From the NCBI RefSeq assembly GCF_001068775.1, contig NZ_JWAJ01000097.1, positions 1 through 64,000 on the forward strand: 64,000 nucleotides of DNA. Direction: 5' to 3'. Every line of letters begins with the position of its first letter. Position 1 is the first letter of the stretch. The translations under genes and the position numbers were made by a program. This document shows, one piece after another, positions 1 through 8,964 of the stretch. The DNA comes from Streptococcus pseudopneumoniae (lineage in GTDB: Bacteria; Bacillota; Bacilli; Lactobacillales; Streptococcaceae). The notes beneath the pieces are model-generated. The model ran no database searches. It had not been told where the DNA came from and was given only the letters and a program-made list of their open reading frames with translations.

Positions 1-74
1 CTTTGATTTCTGTCTTGTGTTTTTTCAAGTCCAAGGTGTATCAGGAAGTATGAATACTGACAAGTGAGGGAGAA

Positions 75-104
75 AAAAGACAAAGATTTGAATCCTTGTC
101 TTTT
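75..104 (-). terminator. pbp2A intrinsic terminator
   Basis: Nine-base perfect arms AAAAGACAA and TTGTCTTTT are separated by 12 nt. On the minus strand the hairpin is followed by a T-rich run, 15-44 nt after the pbp2A stop codon. Bases 1-74 show no recognisable gene. Confidence 0.75.
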
Positions 105-118
105 ATCTTTTAAACGTT

Positions 119-2344
119 TTAGCGAAACAGATCTACAATGGTATCCCAGACAGTCTGAGCTTTTTCTTTAATTTTAGCATCCGAAAACGCTCTTCCTGCT
201 TCATCGACCAGATTTTGCGCCCGTCCACGAATATCTGATAGTATATCATCAGACTGTGCACTAGTGTCACTTGTAGTTTGTTTAGGTGCGTTTTCTGGTG
301 CAATGCCATTCATTTTATAAGCATTTTCAACTGTAAAAGTACTTCCTGGTGTATAAGGAAGAATTGTTTCTGCCATACTTCTGAAAATGTGAGCAGCACC
401 ATTCGAAGTTGAACCTGCTAAATAGTGGTTTTCATCAGTAGTAGGGAAACCAAGCCAGTGGCTAATGACTAGATCAGGTGTATAGCCAATCACCCATTGA
501 TCACTCGTATATTCTGGATTGAAGGCAGCCTCTGTCGTTCCGGTTTTTCCAGCCATAACATAATCATCTGGAGACGAACTTATCCCTGTACCATTTGTAA
601 AGGTTCCTAGCATCATACTTGTCATTTTATCAGCTACCGATTTGTCAACTACTCGTTTTTGAGTGTTTTTATGAGTAGCAATCACTTGACCACTAGCATT
701 TTCAATATGAGTGATAAAGTGAGCATCCGGCATGAGTCCTTCATTTGCAAACACTGCGTATGCTTGGGCCATCTGAAGAGGGTTAGTTTCTACGCCACCA
801 CCTAAAGCCACTCCAAGCACATGATCTACATCGCTCATGTTGAGACCAAACTTTTCACCCGCTTCAAAGGCTTTATCAATTCCAAGCTCTTTAACAGTAG
901 CTACTGCAGGAAGATTTAGAGACTCGGCTAAGGCTTGATACATTGGAACTTCTGGTGACGTTTTGATCCCAGCGTAGTTATCAACCTTATAGTCTCCATA
1001 TTCCATGGTATGATTATCCAACTCTTTATTTAAAGCCCAACCCGCTTCGACTGCTGGTGTATAGACTACTAGAGGCTTAATCGTTGAACCTGGACTTCTT
1101 TTGGTTTGGGTTGCATAGTTAAAATTTCTGAAACCTGTTTTATCATCCCCGCCCACTCGACCAACAACTCCTCGAACTCCACCCGTTTTGGGTTCCAATG
1201 CGACACTACCTGACTCTGCATGCGTCCCATCTTCAGCTATTGGAAAGAGCGAAGTATTTTGGTATATAACCTGCATATTAGCTTGGTAATTTTGATCTAG
1301 CTCCGTATAAATTCGATAACCGTTATTAACGATTTCTTCCTCTGTTAGATTATACTTTTCAATAGCTTCATTAACAACTGCATCAAAATAGGAAGGATAA
1401 CGGTAGTCTGAGATTTTTCCTTCATACTTATCGTGCAATTGCGAAGTCATATCAACTTCTGCAGCTTCGGTTTCTTGGTTTTTATCAATATATCCTGCTG
1501 CAACCATATTTTGCAAAACAGTATCGCGACGATTAGTCGAATCTTGTACGGAATTCAAAGGATTATACAGTTCCGGCCCTTTGAGCATCCCTGCCAGAGT
1601 CGCAGCTTGATCCAGACTCACTTCTGATGCAGAAACTCCAAAGTATTTCTTACTCGCATCTTCTACACCCCACACACCATTTCCAAAATAGGCATTGTTC
1701 AAATACATGGTTAGAATTTCTTTTTTACTGTATTTTTTGGTTAATTCTAAAGCAAGGAAGAATTCTTTAGCCTTTCTCTGAACAGTTTGGTCTTGTGAAA
1801 GATAAGCATTTTTCGCTAACTGTTGGGTAATTGTAGAACCACCACCCGAGCGACCAGCTGTTAGGATAGCTAGGAAAAAGCGACCATAGTTAATTCCACT
1901 ATTTTTATAGAAGCTTCTATCTTCTGTCGCAATAACAGCATTCTGCAAATCTTCACTAATTTCCGAGAGCTCAACATAGGTTCCTTTTTGGCCTGACAAG
2001 GCACCAGCCTCATTCTCTTCTCTATCAAAAATCACCGTTCGTGTTTTCAAAGCATTCTGCAAGTCTGTAACATTTGTCGATTTAGCCAAGGCAAATAGAT
2101 AAACCCCAACAAACAAGCTTGCACTTAGTCCAAGAATGAGAAAGATTTTTGTCAGATGATAGCGACGCCAAAATTTTCGAATGGGGCCGACTTGCCCAAC
2201 TTTCTTTCGTCCACCTCTTGACCGTCGCAAGTTAGTCCTCACGTCATCTTCGTTAGTAACGTCATCAATTTCTATTTCAGGGGTATCATTTTCATCTTTC
2301 TTAAATAAAGAAAGAAACTTTTCAAATAATGTATCTAATTTCAT
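119..2344 (-). CDS. pbp2A: Class A penicillin-binding protein 2a (transglycosylase/transpeptidase)
   Basis: Bifunctional peptidoglycan synthase that polymerises lipid II and cross-links stem peptides on the outer face of the membrane. The 741-aa product has an acidic and basic cytoplasmic tail of about 65 residues, one membrane anchor (about 66-88), then a GT51 domain with EDRSFYKNSG, GGSTITQQLAKN and LTMYLNNAYFG. The transpeptidase domain follows, with the active serine in SPGSTIKP, an SLN motif and KTGTT near residue 600. The tail after about 685 is Ser/Thr-rich and probably disordered. The ATG has no Shine-Dalgarno sequence. It lies six bases after a TGATAAAAT extended -10 box, so the mRNA may be leaderless. 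It is divergent from the pseudouridine synthase gene. Confidence 0.97.
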   Translation of the reverse strand: MKLDTLFEKFLSLFKKDENDTPEIEIDDVTNEDDVRTNLRRSRGGRKKVGQVGPIRKFWRRYHLTKIFLILGLSASLFVGVYLFALAKSTNVTDLQNALKTRTVIFDREENEAGALSGQKGTYVELSEISEDLQNAVIATEDRSFYKNSGINYGRFFLAILTAGRSGGGSTITQQLAKNAYLSQDQTVQRKAKEFFLALELTKKYSKKEILTMYLNNAYFGNGVWGVEDASKKYFGVSASEVSLDQAATLAGMLKGPELYNPLNSVQDSTNRRDTVLQNMVAAGYIDKNQETEAAEVDMTSQLHDKYEGKISDYRYPSYFDAVVNEAIEKYNLTEEEIVNNGYRIYTELDQNYQANMQVIYQNTSLFPIAEDGTHAESGSVALEPKTGGVRGVVGRVGGDDKTGFRNFNYATQTKRSPGSTIKPLVVYTPAVEAGWALNKELDNHTMEYGDYKVDNYAGIKTSPEVPMYQALAESLNLPAVATVKELGIDKAFEAGEKFGLNMSDVDHVLGVALGGGVETNPLQMAQAYAVFANEGLMPDAHFITHIENASGQVIATHKNTQKRVVDKSVADKMTSMMLGTFTNGTGISSSPDDYVMAGKTGTTEAAFNPEYTSDQWVIGYTPDLVISHWLGFPTTDENHYLAGSTSNGAAHIFRSMAETILPYTPGSTFTVENAYKMNGIAPENAPKQTTSDTSAQSDDILSDIRGRAQNLVDEAGRAFSDAKIKEKAQTVWDTIVDLFR

Positions 2345-2432
2345 GCGTTTATTTTATCATCTTCCCCATAGGAAGACAAGAATTTAGCTAGTTTCTCTAT
2401 CCAAATAATCTATTTTTTGTTACAATATTTGT
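2345..2432. promoter_or_regulatory. Divergent promoters of pbp2A and the RluD-type gene, both apparently leaderless
   Basis: Minus strand: TTGTCT (2374-2379), 17-bp spacer, TAAAAT (2351-2356) preceded by TG, then exactly six bases to the pbp2A ATG. Plus strand: TGTTACAAT with TACAAT at 2421-2426, then exactly six bases to the ATG at 2433, with no good -35. In each case the expected +1 is the A of the ATG, and neither gene has a ribosome-binding site. Confidence 0.65.
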
Positions 2433-3308
2433 ATGAAATTTACCTTTGTTATCCCTGATTCTCTTCCTGAAATGACTGTCAAAGTTTTCTTGGAGGAGCA
2501 ACTACTCATTCCGAGAAAAATACGGCATTTCTTGAGAATTAAAAAGCACATTCTCATCAATCAAGAAGAAGTCCACTGGCATCAAACTGTCAAATCCGGA
2601 GATGAATGTCAACTGATTTTCGACGAGGAGGATTATCCTACAAAAGAAATTGTTTGGGGAAATCCTAATCTTGTCCAAGAAGTCTACCAAGACCAACATT
2701 TGATCATCGTGAACAAACCAGAAGGTATGAAAACTCACGGGAATCAACCAGAAGAAATTGCACTTCTCAATCATGTCAGCGCCTATGTAGGCCAGACTTG
2801 CTATGTTGTCCATCGGCTAGACAAGGAAACGAGTGGCCTCGTACTATTTGCTAAAAATCCATTTATACTGCCCATCCTCAATCGATTATTGGAGAAAAAA
2901 GAAATCTCCCGCGAATACTGGGCTCTGGTTGAGGGAAAAATAGGAGTTAAAGAGCTTGTCTTTCGAGATAAAATCGGTCGCGATCGTCACGATCGTAGAA
3001 AACGGGTGGTGGATTTCAAAAATGGTCAATATGCTGAAACTCATGTAACTCGATTGAAGCAATTTCAAAACAAGACCTCTCTGGTCCGCTGTAGATTAAA
3101 AACTGGTCGAACACATCAGATTCGGGTTCATCTATCTCACCACGGACATCCAATCCTTGGAGATCCTCTCTACAATCCACATTCCAAAGCTAGCAGACTA
3201 ATGTTACACGCATTTAAACTATCCTTTGTCCATCCTTTGACTTTAAACCAATTAAGCTTTACTGCGCTATCAGACACATTTGAAAGAGAATTAAACCAAA
3301 ATGGATGA
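2433..3308 (+). CDS. RluD/RluA-family 23S rRNA-type pseudouridine synthase
   Basis: Predicted to isomerise uridines to pseudouridine in rRNA or tRNA. The 291-aa protein has an S4-like N-terminal segment (about 1-70) and the RluA-family catalytic motif HRLDKETSGLVLFAKN near residue 127, whose Asp is the nucleophile. RTHQIRVHLSHHGHPILGDP near 226 is the conserved C-terminal motif. Length is normal. The exact target position cannot be told from the sequence, so I give no gene symbol. The stop codon lies inside its own terminator stem. The start fits a leaderless transcript. Confidence 0.9.
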   Translation: MKFTFVIPDSLPEMTVKVFLEEQLLIPRKIRHFLRIKKHILINQEEVHWHQTVKSGDECQLIFDEEDYPTKEIVWGNPNLVQEVYQDQHLIIVNKPEGMKTHGNQPEEIALLNHVSAYVGQTCYVVHRLDKETSGLVLFAKNPFILPILNRLLEKKEISREYWALVEGKIGVKELVFRDKIGRDRHDRRKRVVDFKNGQYAETHVTRLKQFQNKTSLVRCRLKTGRTHQIRVHLSHHGHPILGDPLYNPHSKASRLMLHAFKLSFVHPLTLNQLSFTALSDTFERELNQNG

Positions 3309-3327
3309 CACTAGCATCCATTTTTTT
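3301..3327 (+). terminator. Terminator of the pseudouridine synthase gene
   Basis: ATGGATG-acactag-CATCCAT gives a perfect 7-bp stem followed by seven T. The TGA stop codon (3306-3308) is part of the 5' arm. Confidence 0.8.
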
Positions 3328-3341
3328 CTTATAGATACCAA

Positions 3342-3369
3342 AAAAGCAAGACCAGTTGACCTTGCTTTT
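3342..3369 (-). terminator. gapA terminator
   Basis: AAAAGCAAG and CTTGCTTTT form a perfect 9-bp stem with a T run on the minus strand, 16 nt beyond the gapA stop. It could also work on the plus strand for the convergent gene. Confidence 0.8.
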
Positions 3370-3384
3370 CTATCGACTCAAGAA

Positions 3385-4395
3385 TTATTTAGCGATTTTA
3401 GCGAAGTATTCAAGAGTACGTACAAGTTGTGCAGTGTATGACATTTCGTTGTCGTACCATGAAACAACTTTAACCAATTGTTTACCGTCAACGTCAAGAA
3501 CTTTAGTTTGAGTTGCATCAAACAATGATCCGTAAGACATACCTACAACATCTGAAGATACGATTGGATCTTCTGTGTAACCGTATGATTCATTGGCTAC
3601 TGCTTTCATAGCTGCATTCACTTCATCAACAGTAACGTTCTTTTCAAGAACAACTACCAATTCAGTTACTGAACCAGTTGGTGTAGGAACGCGTTGTGCA
3701 GCTCCGTCAAGTTTACCGTTCAATTCTGGGATTACAAGACCGATAGCTTTAGCAGCACCAGTTGAGTTAGGTACGATGTTAGCAGCACCAGCGCGAGCAC
3801 GACGGAGATCACCTTTACGGTGTGGTCCATCAAGGATCATTTGGTCACCAGTGTAAGCGTGAATAGTAGTCATCAATCCTTCAACAACACCGAAGTTATC
3901 TTGAAGAGCTTTAGCCATTGGAGCCAAGCAGTTTGTAGTACATGAAGCACCTGAGATAACTGTTTCAGTACCGTCAAGAACGTCGTGGTTAGTGTTAAAT
4001 ACAACTGTTTTAACATCCGATCCACCAGGAGCAGTGATAACAACTTTTTTAGCTCCACCTGGGTGCAAGTGTTTTTCAGCAGCTGCTTTAGTAGCAAAGA
4101 AACCAGTTGCTTCAAGAACGATTTCTACACCGTCGTTAGCCCAGTCAATTTGTTCTGGATCACGTTCAGCAGAAACTTTAACGAATTTACCGTTAACTTC
4201 AAATCCACCTTCTTTAACTTCCACAGTTCCGTCGAAACGACCTTGAGTTGTGTCATATTTCAACAAGTGTGCAAGCATAACTGGATCTGTAAGGTCGTTG
4301 ATGCGAGTAACTTCAACACCTTCTACGTTTTGGATACGGCGGAAAGCAAGACGACCGATACGTCCGAAACCGTTAATACCAACTTTAACTACCAT
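3385..4395 (-). CDS. gapA: Glyceraldehyde-3-phosphate dehydrogenase (glycolytic, NAD-dependent)
   Basis: Oxidises and phosphorylates glyceraldehyde-3-phosphate to 1,3-bisphosphoglycerate in glycolysis. The 336-aa protein begins [18 protein letters not shown] (Rossmann NAD site) and has the catalytic cysteine in [12 protein letters not shown] near residue 155. WYDNEMSY occurs near the C-terminus. I chose the ATG at 4393-4395 because AAGGAGGAAAT lies just upstream and it gives the family N-terminus. A longer reading adds 24 unlikely residues. It is monocistronic, with its own promoter and terminator. Confidence 0.98.
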   Translation of the reverse strand: MVVKVGINGFGRIGRLAFRRIQNVEGVEVTRINDLTDPVMLAHLLKYDTTQGRFDGTVEVKEGGFEVNGKFVKVSAERDPEQIDWANDGVEIVLEATGFFATKAAAEKHLHPGGAKKVVITAPGGSDVKTVVFNTNHDVLDGTETVISGASCTTNCLAPMAKALQDNFGVVEGLMTTIHAYTGDQMILDGPHRKGDLRRARAGAANIVPNSTGAAKAIGLVIPELNGKLDGAAQRVPTPTGSVTELVVVLEKNVTVDEVNAAMKAVANESYGYTEDPIVSSDVVGMSYGSLFDATQTKVLDVDGKQLVKVVSWYDNEMSYTAQLVRTLEYFAKIAK

Positions 4396-4481
4396 TAGTG
4401 ATTTCCTCCTTATGAAAATCATGAAAATTTTATTGTGAAAAGAGTAACTTGAATCACTACAAATCACCTTTCAACATACCT

Positions 4482-4510
4482 ATTATATAACTATTTGAGT
4501 TTAATTGCAA
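4482..4510 (-). promoter_or_regulatory. gapA promoter
   Basis: On the minus strand TTGCAA (4505-4510), a 17-bp spacer and a perfect TATAAT (4482-4487). Predicted transcription start is near 4475, giving a leader of about 80 nt. Confidence 0.75.
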
Positions 4511-4625
4511 GCGCTGGCCTTGTTTTTCTGATAAGCTTTGGTAATATTTTCATTTCTTTACTTAGCCTTGCAGCCTACTCCAATTCTATGCATTTCTTAA
4601 TAAAAATATATTCTCTAAGCATAAA

Positions 4626-4650
4626 AAAACCGAGGTTTACCCTCGGTTTT
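4626..4650 (-). terminator. adhE terminator
   Basis: AAAACCGAGG and CCTCGGTTTT form a perfect 10-bp stem with a 5-nt loop. Together with the A/T runs this is a strong intrinsic terminator 13 nt past the adhE stop. Confidence 0.88.
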
Positions 4651-4662
4651 GGCTGATAACGA

Positions 4663-7314
4663 TTATTTACGGCGTCCTGGACGTTCTGCATAACCATAAT
4701 AAGCATCTGCCATGATTTCTTCCATGTCGGCTACCATCGGCAAGCGTGGGTTAGCAGGTGAACATTGATCCTCATAAGCAAGCAAGGCAATTTCATGCAA
4801 GCTGTCTTTCCAAGCTTTTTCATCAATTCCTTGATCCTTGAAATTCATCTTGATACCTACTGCAACACCCAGTTCGTAAACAGCTTTAGCGTATGCTTCA
4901 ACTGCTTCTTCTGGAGTTGAGTGAGGCAAGCCAAGCATTTTCGCGATGTCTTGGAATTTCTCATCAGCTTTCCAGTAGTTGTATTTAGGCCATGTAGTAG
5001 TCTTAGATGGGCGAGTTCCGTTGTAACGGATAACGTATGGAAGCAAGATTGCATTTGTACGTCCGTGAACAGTGTGGTGAACCGCACCAATCTTATGGGC
5101 CATTGAGTGACTCATACCAAGGAAGGCATTGGCGAAGGCCATACCAGCCATTGTAGAAGCATTATGCATTTTTTCGCGAGCTTCTGGATCAGCCGTCTTA
5201 ACTGATTTTTCTAACCATTCGAAGACAAGCTTGATTGTTTGAAGAGCGATACCATCTGTATAATCATTAGCGAAGTTTGAAGTGTAAGCTTCGGTAGCGT
5301 GAGTCAACACGTCCATCCCTGTATCAGCAGCGATAAAGTCTGGCACTGATTCAACCAAAGCAGGGTCAACAATGGCAATAGTTGGTGTCAATGAGTAGTC
5401 AGCCAATGGGTATTTGCGGTTGTTTTTCTTATCAGAGATAACGGCAAATGGTGTTACTTCTGAACCTGTACCTGAAGTTGTTGGGATACCGATGTACTTC
5501 GCTTTCTTGCCAAGTGATGGGAAGCGGAAGGCACGTTTACGAATATCCATGAATTTTTGAACCAAGTCACGGAAGTCGATTTGTGGTTGTTCGTAGAAGA
5601 GCCACATTACTTTAGCCGCATCCATTGGAGAACCACCACCAAGTGCGATGATTGTGTCTGGTTCAAATTTTCGCATCACTTCAGTTCCACGTTCTACAGT
5701 TGTGATATCTGGATCTGGTTCAACGTCTGAGAAGACTTGGACAGTTACACGGTTGCTACGTTTGTTCAATTGGTCGATAATGCGTTGAACGAAACCGAGT
5801 TTTTCGATAGATTTGTCTGTAACAATCATAACGCGTTCAATATCTTCACATGTTTGAAGGTATTGGATAGAATTGCGTTCGAAGTAAATTTTTGAAGGAA
5901 CTTTAAACCATTGCATATTATTTCTACGTTTCCCTACTTTCTTGATGTTTAGAAGGTTAATTGCACTCACGTTATCACCGACTGAGTTGTGTCCATAAGA
6001 ACCACATCCAAGTGTCAATGATGGAATGAAGGCATTGTATACGTCACCGATACCACCGAAAGTAGATGGGGAGTTCCAGATAATACGCATTGCTTTGATT
6101 TCTGTACCAAAACGTTTAGCAAGGTCTTCGTCTTTTGTATGGATAGCTGCTGAGTGACCAAGTCCATTGAACTCAACCATTTGGCGAGCTTTTTTAAGAC
6201 CATCTTCTGTATCTTCGGCTTTTAGGACAGCGATTACTGGTGACAATTTTTCACGAGTCAATGGTTCTTTTGGTCCTACTTCTGCACATTCTGCAGCCAA
6301 GATGTTTGTTCCTTCTGGAACAGAGAATCCAGCTTGCTCAGCAATCCATGCAGCTGGTTTACCAACGATGTTTGCGTTTAGTTTAGCACCAGCACAGTTT
6401 TTGCTGTTAGCTTTCACACCGAAGCAGAATTCTTCGAGAAGAGCTTTTTCTTTTTTGTTTACGAAATAAGTGTGATATGACTTGAATTCTTCAACAAATT
6501 CATCATAAACTTCTTTATCAATGATAACTGCTTGTTCTGACGCACAGACCATACCATTATCAAATGATTTAGACATAACGATATCATGAGCAGCTTGACG
6601 GAGGTCAGCAGATTTTTCTACATAAGCAGGAACATTCCCGGCACCTACCCCAAGTGCTGGCTTACCACATGAGTAAGCAGCTTTAACCATGGCATTACCA
6701 CCAGTTGCGAGGATAGTCGCAACACCTTCGTGGTTCATAAGTGCTCCAGTTGCTTCCATTGATGGTTCTGTAATCCATTGAACACAGTTTTCAGGAGCAC
6801 CAGCTGCAATCGCTGCGTCACGAACAATTTGTGCTGCGTGTGCTGATGATTCTTGTGCTGATGGGTGGAAAGCGAAAACGATTGGGTTACGTGTTTTCAA
6901 AGCAATCAATGATTTGAAGATAGCTGTTGAAGTTGGGTTTGTTGTTGGAGTGACACCGCAGATTACACCTACAGGTTCTGCAATTTTAGTCAAACCTGTA
7001 ATTGGGTCCTCTTCAATAACTCCAACTGTTTTAACGCCACGCATATTGTTCACTACGTGTTCACAGGCAAAAAGGTTTTTTGTTGCCTTATCTTCGAATA
7101 CCCCACGTCCAGTTTCTTCAACTGCATGTTGTGCAAGAATTCCGTGTGCATCAAGAGCAGCAACAGATGCTTTTGCTACGATGTAGTCAACTTGCTCTTG
7201 GTTCAACTTGCGCATTTCGTCAAGTGCAACCAAAGCTTTTTGTACTAATCCATCTACATGCTTTTCAGCAGCGAGTTGTTTTTGCTCAGGTGTCAAAGTT
7301 TTTTTATCAGCCAT
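4663..7314 (-). CDS. adhE: Bifunctional acetaldehyde-CoA/alcohol dehydrogenase
   Basis: Converts acetyl-CoA to acetaldehyde and then ethanol, regenerating NAD+ in mixed-acid fermentation. The 883-aa fusion has an N-terminal CoA-acylating aldehyde dehydrogenase domain (to about 440; catalytic Cys in FDNGMVCASEQAV) and a C-terminal iron-dependent alcohol dehydrogenase (about 450-870). The latter carries ALGGGSPMDAAK for NAD and the iron ligands D and H in DTGMDVLTHATEAY, SMAHKIGAVHH and HGRTNA. The start at 7312-7314 (MADKKTL) follows GGAGGAAAAT. A start four codons upstream lies within that ribosome site. The promoter region carries Rex-type operators. Confidence 0.98.
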   Translation of the reverse strand: MADKKTLTPEQKQLAAEKHVDGLVQKALVALDEMRKLNQEQVDYIVAKASVAALDAHGILAQHAVEETGRGVFEDKATKNLFACEHVVNNMRGVKTVGVIEEDPITGLTKIAEPVGVICGVTPTTNPTSTAIFKSLIALKTRNPIVFAFHPSAQESSAHAAQIVRDAAIAAGAPENCVQWITEPSMEATGALMNHEGVATILATGGNAMVKAAYSCGKPALGVGAGNVPAYVEKSADLRQAAHDIVMSKSFDNGMVCASEQAVIIDKEVYDEFVEEFKSYHTYFVNKKEKALLEEFCFGVKANSKNCAGAKLNANIVGKPAAWIAEQAGFSVPEGTNILAAECAEVGPKEPLTREKLSPVIAVLKAEDTEDGLKKARQMVEFNGLGHSAAIHTKDEDLAKRFGTEIKAMRIIWNSPSTFGGIGDVYNAFIPSLTLGCGSYGHNSVGDNVSAINLLNIKKVGKRRNNMQWFKVPSKIYFERNSIQYLQTCEDIERVMIVTDKSIEKLGFVQRIIDQLNKRSNRVTVQVFSDVEPDPDITTVERGTEVMRKFEPDTIIALGGGSPMDAAKVMWLFYEQPQIDFRDLVQKFMDIRKRAFRFPSLGKKAKYIGIPTTSGTGSEVTPFAVISDKKNNRKYPLADYSLTPTIAIVDPALVESVPDFIAADTGMDVLTHATEAYTSNFANDYTDGIALQTIKLVFEWLEKSVKTADPEAREKMHNASTMAGMAFANAFLGMSHSMAHKIGAVHHTVHGRTNAILLPYVIRYNGTRPSKTTTWPKYNYWKADEKFQDIAKMLGLPHSTPEEAVEAYAKAVYELGVAVGIKMNFKDQGIDEKAWKDSLHEIALLAYEDQCSPANPRLPMVADMEEIMADAYYGYAERPGRRK

Positions 7315-7332
7315 ATTTTCCTCCATAGCCTT

Positions 7333-7397
7333 AAAGGTTTAAACCTTTGTTAAATTTTTCACAAGTATATTATAACTCTTTTTTTAAAATTTGTAAA
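7333..7397 (-). promoter_or_regulatory. adhE promoter with Rex operator over the start site
   Basis: On the minus strand TTTACA (7392-7397), 17-bp spacer, TATAAT (7369-7374). The 18-bp TTGTTAAATTTTTCACAA at 7347-7364 matches the redox-repressor Rex consensus half-sites (TTGTnA...TTCACAA) and covers the predicted +1. Between it and the ribosome site lies the perfect palindrome AAAGGTTTAAACCTTT (7333-7348). High NADH would release Rex and induce adhE. The Rex assignment is inferred from motif and target. Confidence 0.7.
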
Positions 7398-7411
7398 CAG
7401 TTTCATGAGCA

Positions 7412-7522
7412 TTTCACAAACTTTTTTTGCTTGTTTGTGAAAATGATATCAAACACCCTTTTGCAGATGCTTTTGAGCCACTGGTTTGTGAATTTTTTTT
7501 AAAAGTTTTATTTTTCACAAAC
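7412..7522. promoter_or_regulatory. Additional Rex-like half-site pairs upstream of adhE
   Basis: TTTCACAAAC (7412-7421) faces GTTTGTGAAA (7433-7442), and GTTTGTGAA (7484-7492) faces TTTTCACAAAC (7512-7522). All four arms carry the TTGTGAA/TTCACAA core of the Rex site, but the gaps between arms are longer than in a classical site. They may be half-sites for cooperative binding. Confidence 0.45.
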
Positions 7523-7590
7523 TTAATTGTAAAGAGGGGATAGAAATACCTTTCGTTCTAGTGTAAGCGTTTTCTTGCGCTCTAAAAGAA

Positions 7591-7609
7591 GACCTCCTTC
7601 TAGGAGGAG
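7591..7609 (-). terminator. Weak terminator after the MORN gene
   Basis: CCTCC...GGAGG arms directly after the stop codon form a short hairpin followed on the minus strand by TCTTCTTTT. Confidence 0.4.
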
Positions 7610-7610
7610 G

Positions 7611-8024
7611 TTACTGTGCTTGTTGAAATAAACCTTGTTTGAAATCCCCTTCATAGACTACTTCTTGTTCGGTAGTCAGTTTTCCTTTTCCTTCAGCTTG
7701 GCCATTTACAAAATCACCCTCATATACCCAGCCTGCTTTGGCTTGGTAGGTGCCTTTACCATTGAAGGCTCCATTACTAAATTCTCCAGTATAGCTATCA
7801 CCGTTTGCAAAGGTAACAGTTCCCTGACCATTCATCTTACCACGAACTAGGCTTCCATCGTAAACAATGGTATCCCCATCCAGTTTGAGAACTCCTTGCT
7901 TGGGAAGATTTGTCAGAAATACTAAACCTGCGCAGACAACAATGATGATTACTGTCGCGATTTCTAGTCGAGGGCGTGTCAAATAGACACTGTATTTTTC
8001 ATAGAGTTTCTTTATATTTTCCAT
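7611..8024 (-). CDS. Membrane-anchored MORN-repeat protein
   Basis: Function unknown. The product is about 137 aa, with a basic N-terminus, one transmembrane segment (about 22-40), then four MORN-type repeats, visible as YDGSLVRGKMNGQGT, YTGEFSNGAFNGKGT, YEGDFVNGQAEGKGK and YEGDFKQG. MORN repeats form an elongated beta-sheet used in lipid or protein contacts, so a periplasm-facing scaffold is plausible (inference). I take the ATG at 8022-8024, which has GAGAG five bases upstream. An in-frame ATG at 8036 has no ribosome site. The start overlaps the end of the phosphatase gene by 26 nt, indicating coupling. Confidence 0.85.
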   Translation of the reverse strand: MENIKKLYEKYSVYLTRPRLEIATVIIIVVCAGLVFLTNLPKQGVLKLDGDTIVYDGSLVRGKMNGQGTVTFANGDSYTGEFSNGAFNGKGTYQAKAGWVYEGDFVNGQAEGKGKLTTEQEVVYEGDFKQGLFQQAQ

Positions 8025-8454
8025 TTTCACTCTCATTTTCTAAGCGACTTAACCAAGTTCGACAACCAGTTGAAATCCGATCGTAAGTTTCTTCAAAATC
8101 ACCTGTATACCATGGGTCTGGAACGCTTTCAGATGCAAACGCTTGGATCTTATCTTGTTGATCTTGCGGGCACATCTGATATAAGTCAGCAAGGTTAGAC
8201 TCATCCATACCAATGATATAGTCAAAATACTCAAAGTCATTTTTAGAAATTTGTTGGGAAGTTTTTGAAGTATCATAAGGAACTCCATGGCTTCGAAAGA
8301 TTCCTTGCGTCCCTTTGTGGATCGGATTGCCATGTTCCCAGGAAGAAGTCGCTCGGCTTTGAACCTCATACTTATCGGTCAAGGATTTCATCACAAATTC
8401 CGCCATAGGACTGCGACAAATATTACCAAGACAGACAAAAGCAATTTTTTTCAT
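7999..8454 (-). CDS. Low-molecular-weight protein tyrosine phosphatase
   Basis: Hydrolyses phosphotyrosine. The P-loop CLGNICRS (CX5RS) stands at residues 8-15, and the general-acid Asp in VPDPWYTGDF near 115 is present, so the enzyme looks intact. The 151-aa length is typical of the family. The start at 8452-8454 gives MKKIAFVCLGN and follows GAGAGGAAGAATA. Five extra upstream codons in the longer reading overlap that site. It lies in a minus-strand group with yajC upstream and the MORN gene overlapping downstream. Confidence 0.93.
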   Translation of the reverse strand: MKKIAFVCLGNICRSPMAEFVMKSLTDKYEVQSRATSSWEHGNPIHKGTQGIFRSHGVPYDTSKTSQQISKNDFEYFDYIIGMDESNLADLYQMCPQDQQDKIQAFASESVPDPWYTGDFEETYDRISTGCRTWLSRLENESENGKYKETL

Positions 8455-8502
8455 TATTCTTCCTCTCACTTATAGAAAAACGGGAATGTGATCCACCCCG
8501 TT

Positions 8503-8823
8503 TTATTCTTCAATAGCACTGCTGTCTTCAATAACAGCTCCTTCAGGTGTGACAGCTTCTTTGACTGGCAAAACTGTTCGAATTGCTGCTAGTTCGAAGG
8601 TTAAGTATACGCCATCAACATCAAGAACAATTGTTCTGTTTTCTGTGTCTACTTCATCGACTGTACCGTAGAGACCACCGATAGTGATTACTTCGTAGCC
8701 TTTTTGAAGCTTATTGAGGCTTTCCATACGTTTTTCTGCTTGTTTCTTTTGAGAACGTTGCATGAAGAACATCAAGCCCAACATCAAGACAAGCATAATT
8801 AAAAATGTTAAATTCCCACCCAT
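8503..8823 (-). CDS. yajC: Preprotein translocase accessory subunit YajC
   Basis: Small Sec-associated membrane protein. The 106-aa product has a single N-terminal transmembrane helix (about 4-22, LTFLIMLVLMLGLMFFMQR), then the conserved RSQKKQAEKRMESLNKLQKGYEVITIGGLYGTV region and a beta-rich cytoplasmic domain with an acidic tail. AAAGGAGTAAAAATA precedes the ATG. The gene is followed by the phosphatase gene. Confidence 0.93.
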   Translation of the reverse strand: MGGNLTFLIMLVLMLGLMFFMQRSQKKQAEKRMESLNKLQKGYEVITIGGLYGTVDEVDTENRTIVLDVDGVYLTFELAAIRTVLPVKEAVTPEGAVIEDSSAIEE

Positions 8824-8910
8824 TATTTTTACTCCTTTGTAATTCAGATAAAACTACTATAACAAATTTTGCGTGTTTTTACAAGATTAGGCCATGCTTT
8901 TATATCAAGA

Positions 8911-8940
8911 AAGAGGCTGGGACAAAAATTCCCAACCTCG
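8911..8940 (-). terminator. tkt terminator
   Basis: GAGGCTGGGA and TCCCAACCTC form a 10-bp stem with one mismatch, about 25 nt after the tkt stop. The GAGGCTGGGACAAAA form is a common streptococcal terminator sequence. Confidence 0.75.
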
Positions 8941-8964
8941 ACTTTTTGGCAATATGCCCCTATA

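Noticed and set aside
3985-4398. Long plus-strand frames opposite gapA
   Set aside because: High codon bias in gapA creates stop-free antisense frames. Their products are low complexity and unstarted.
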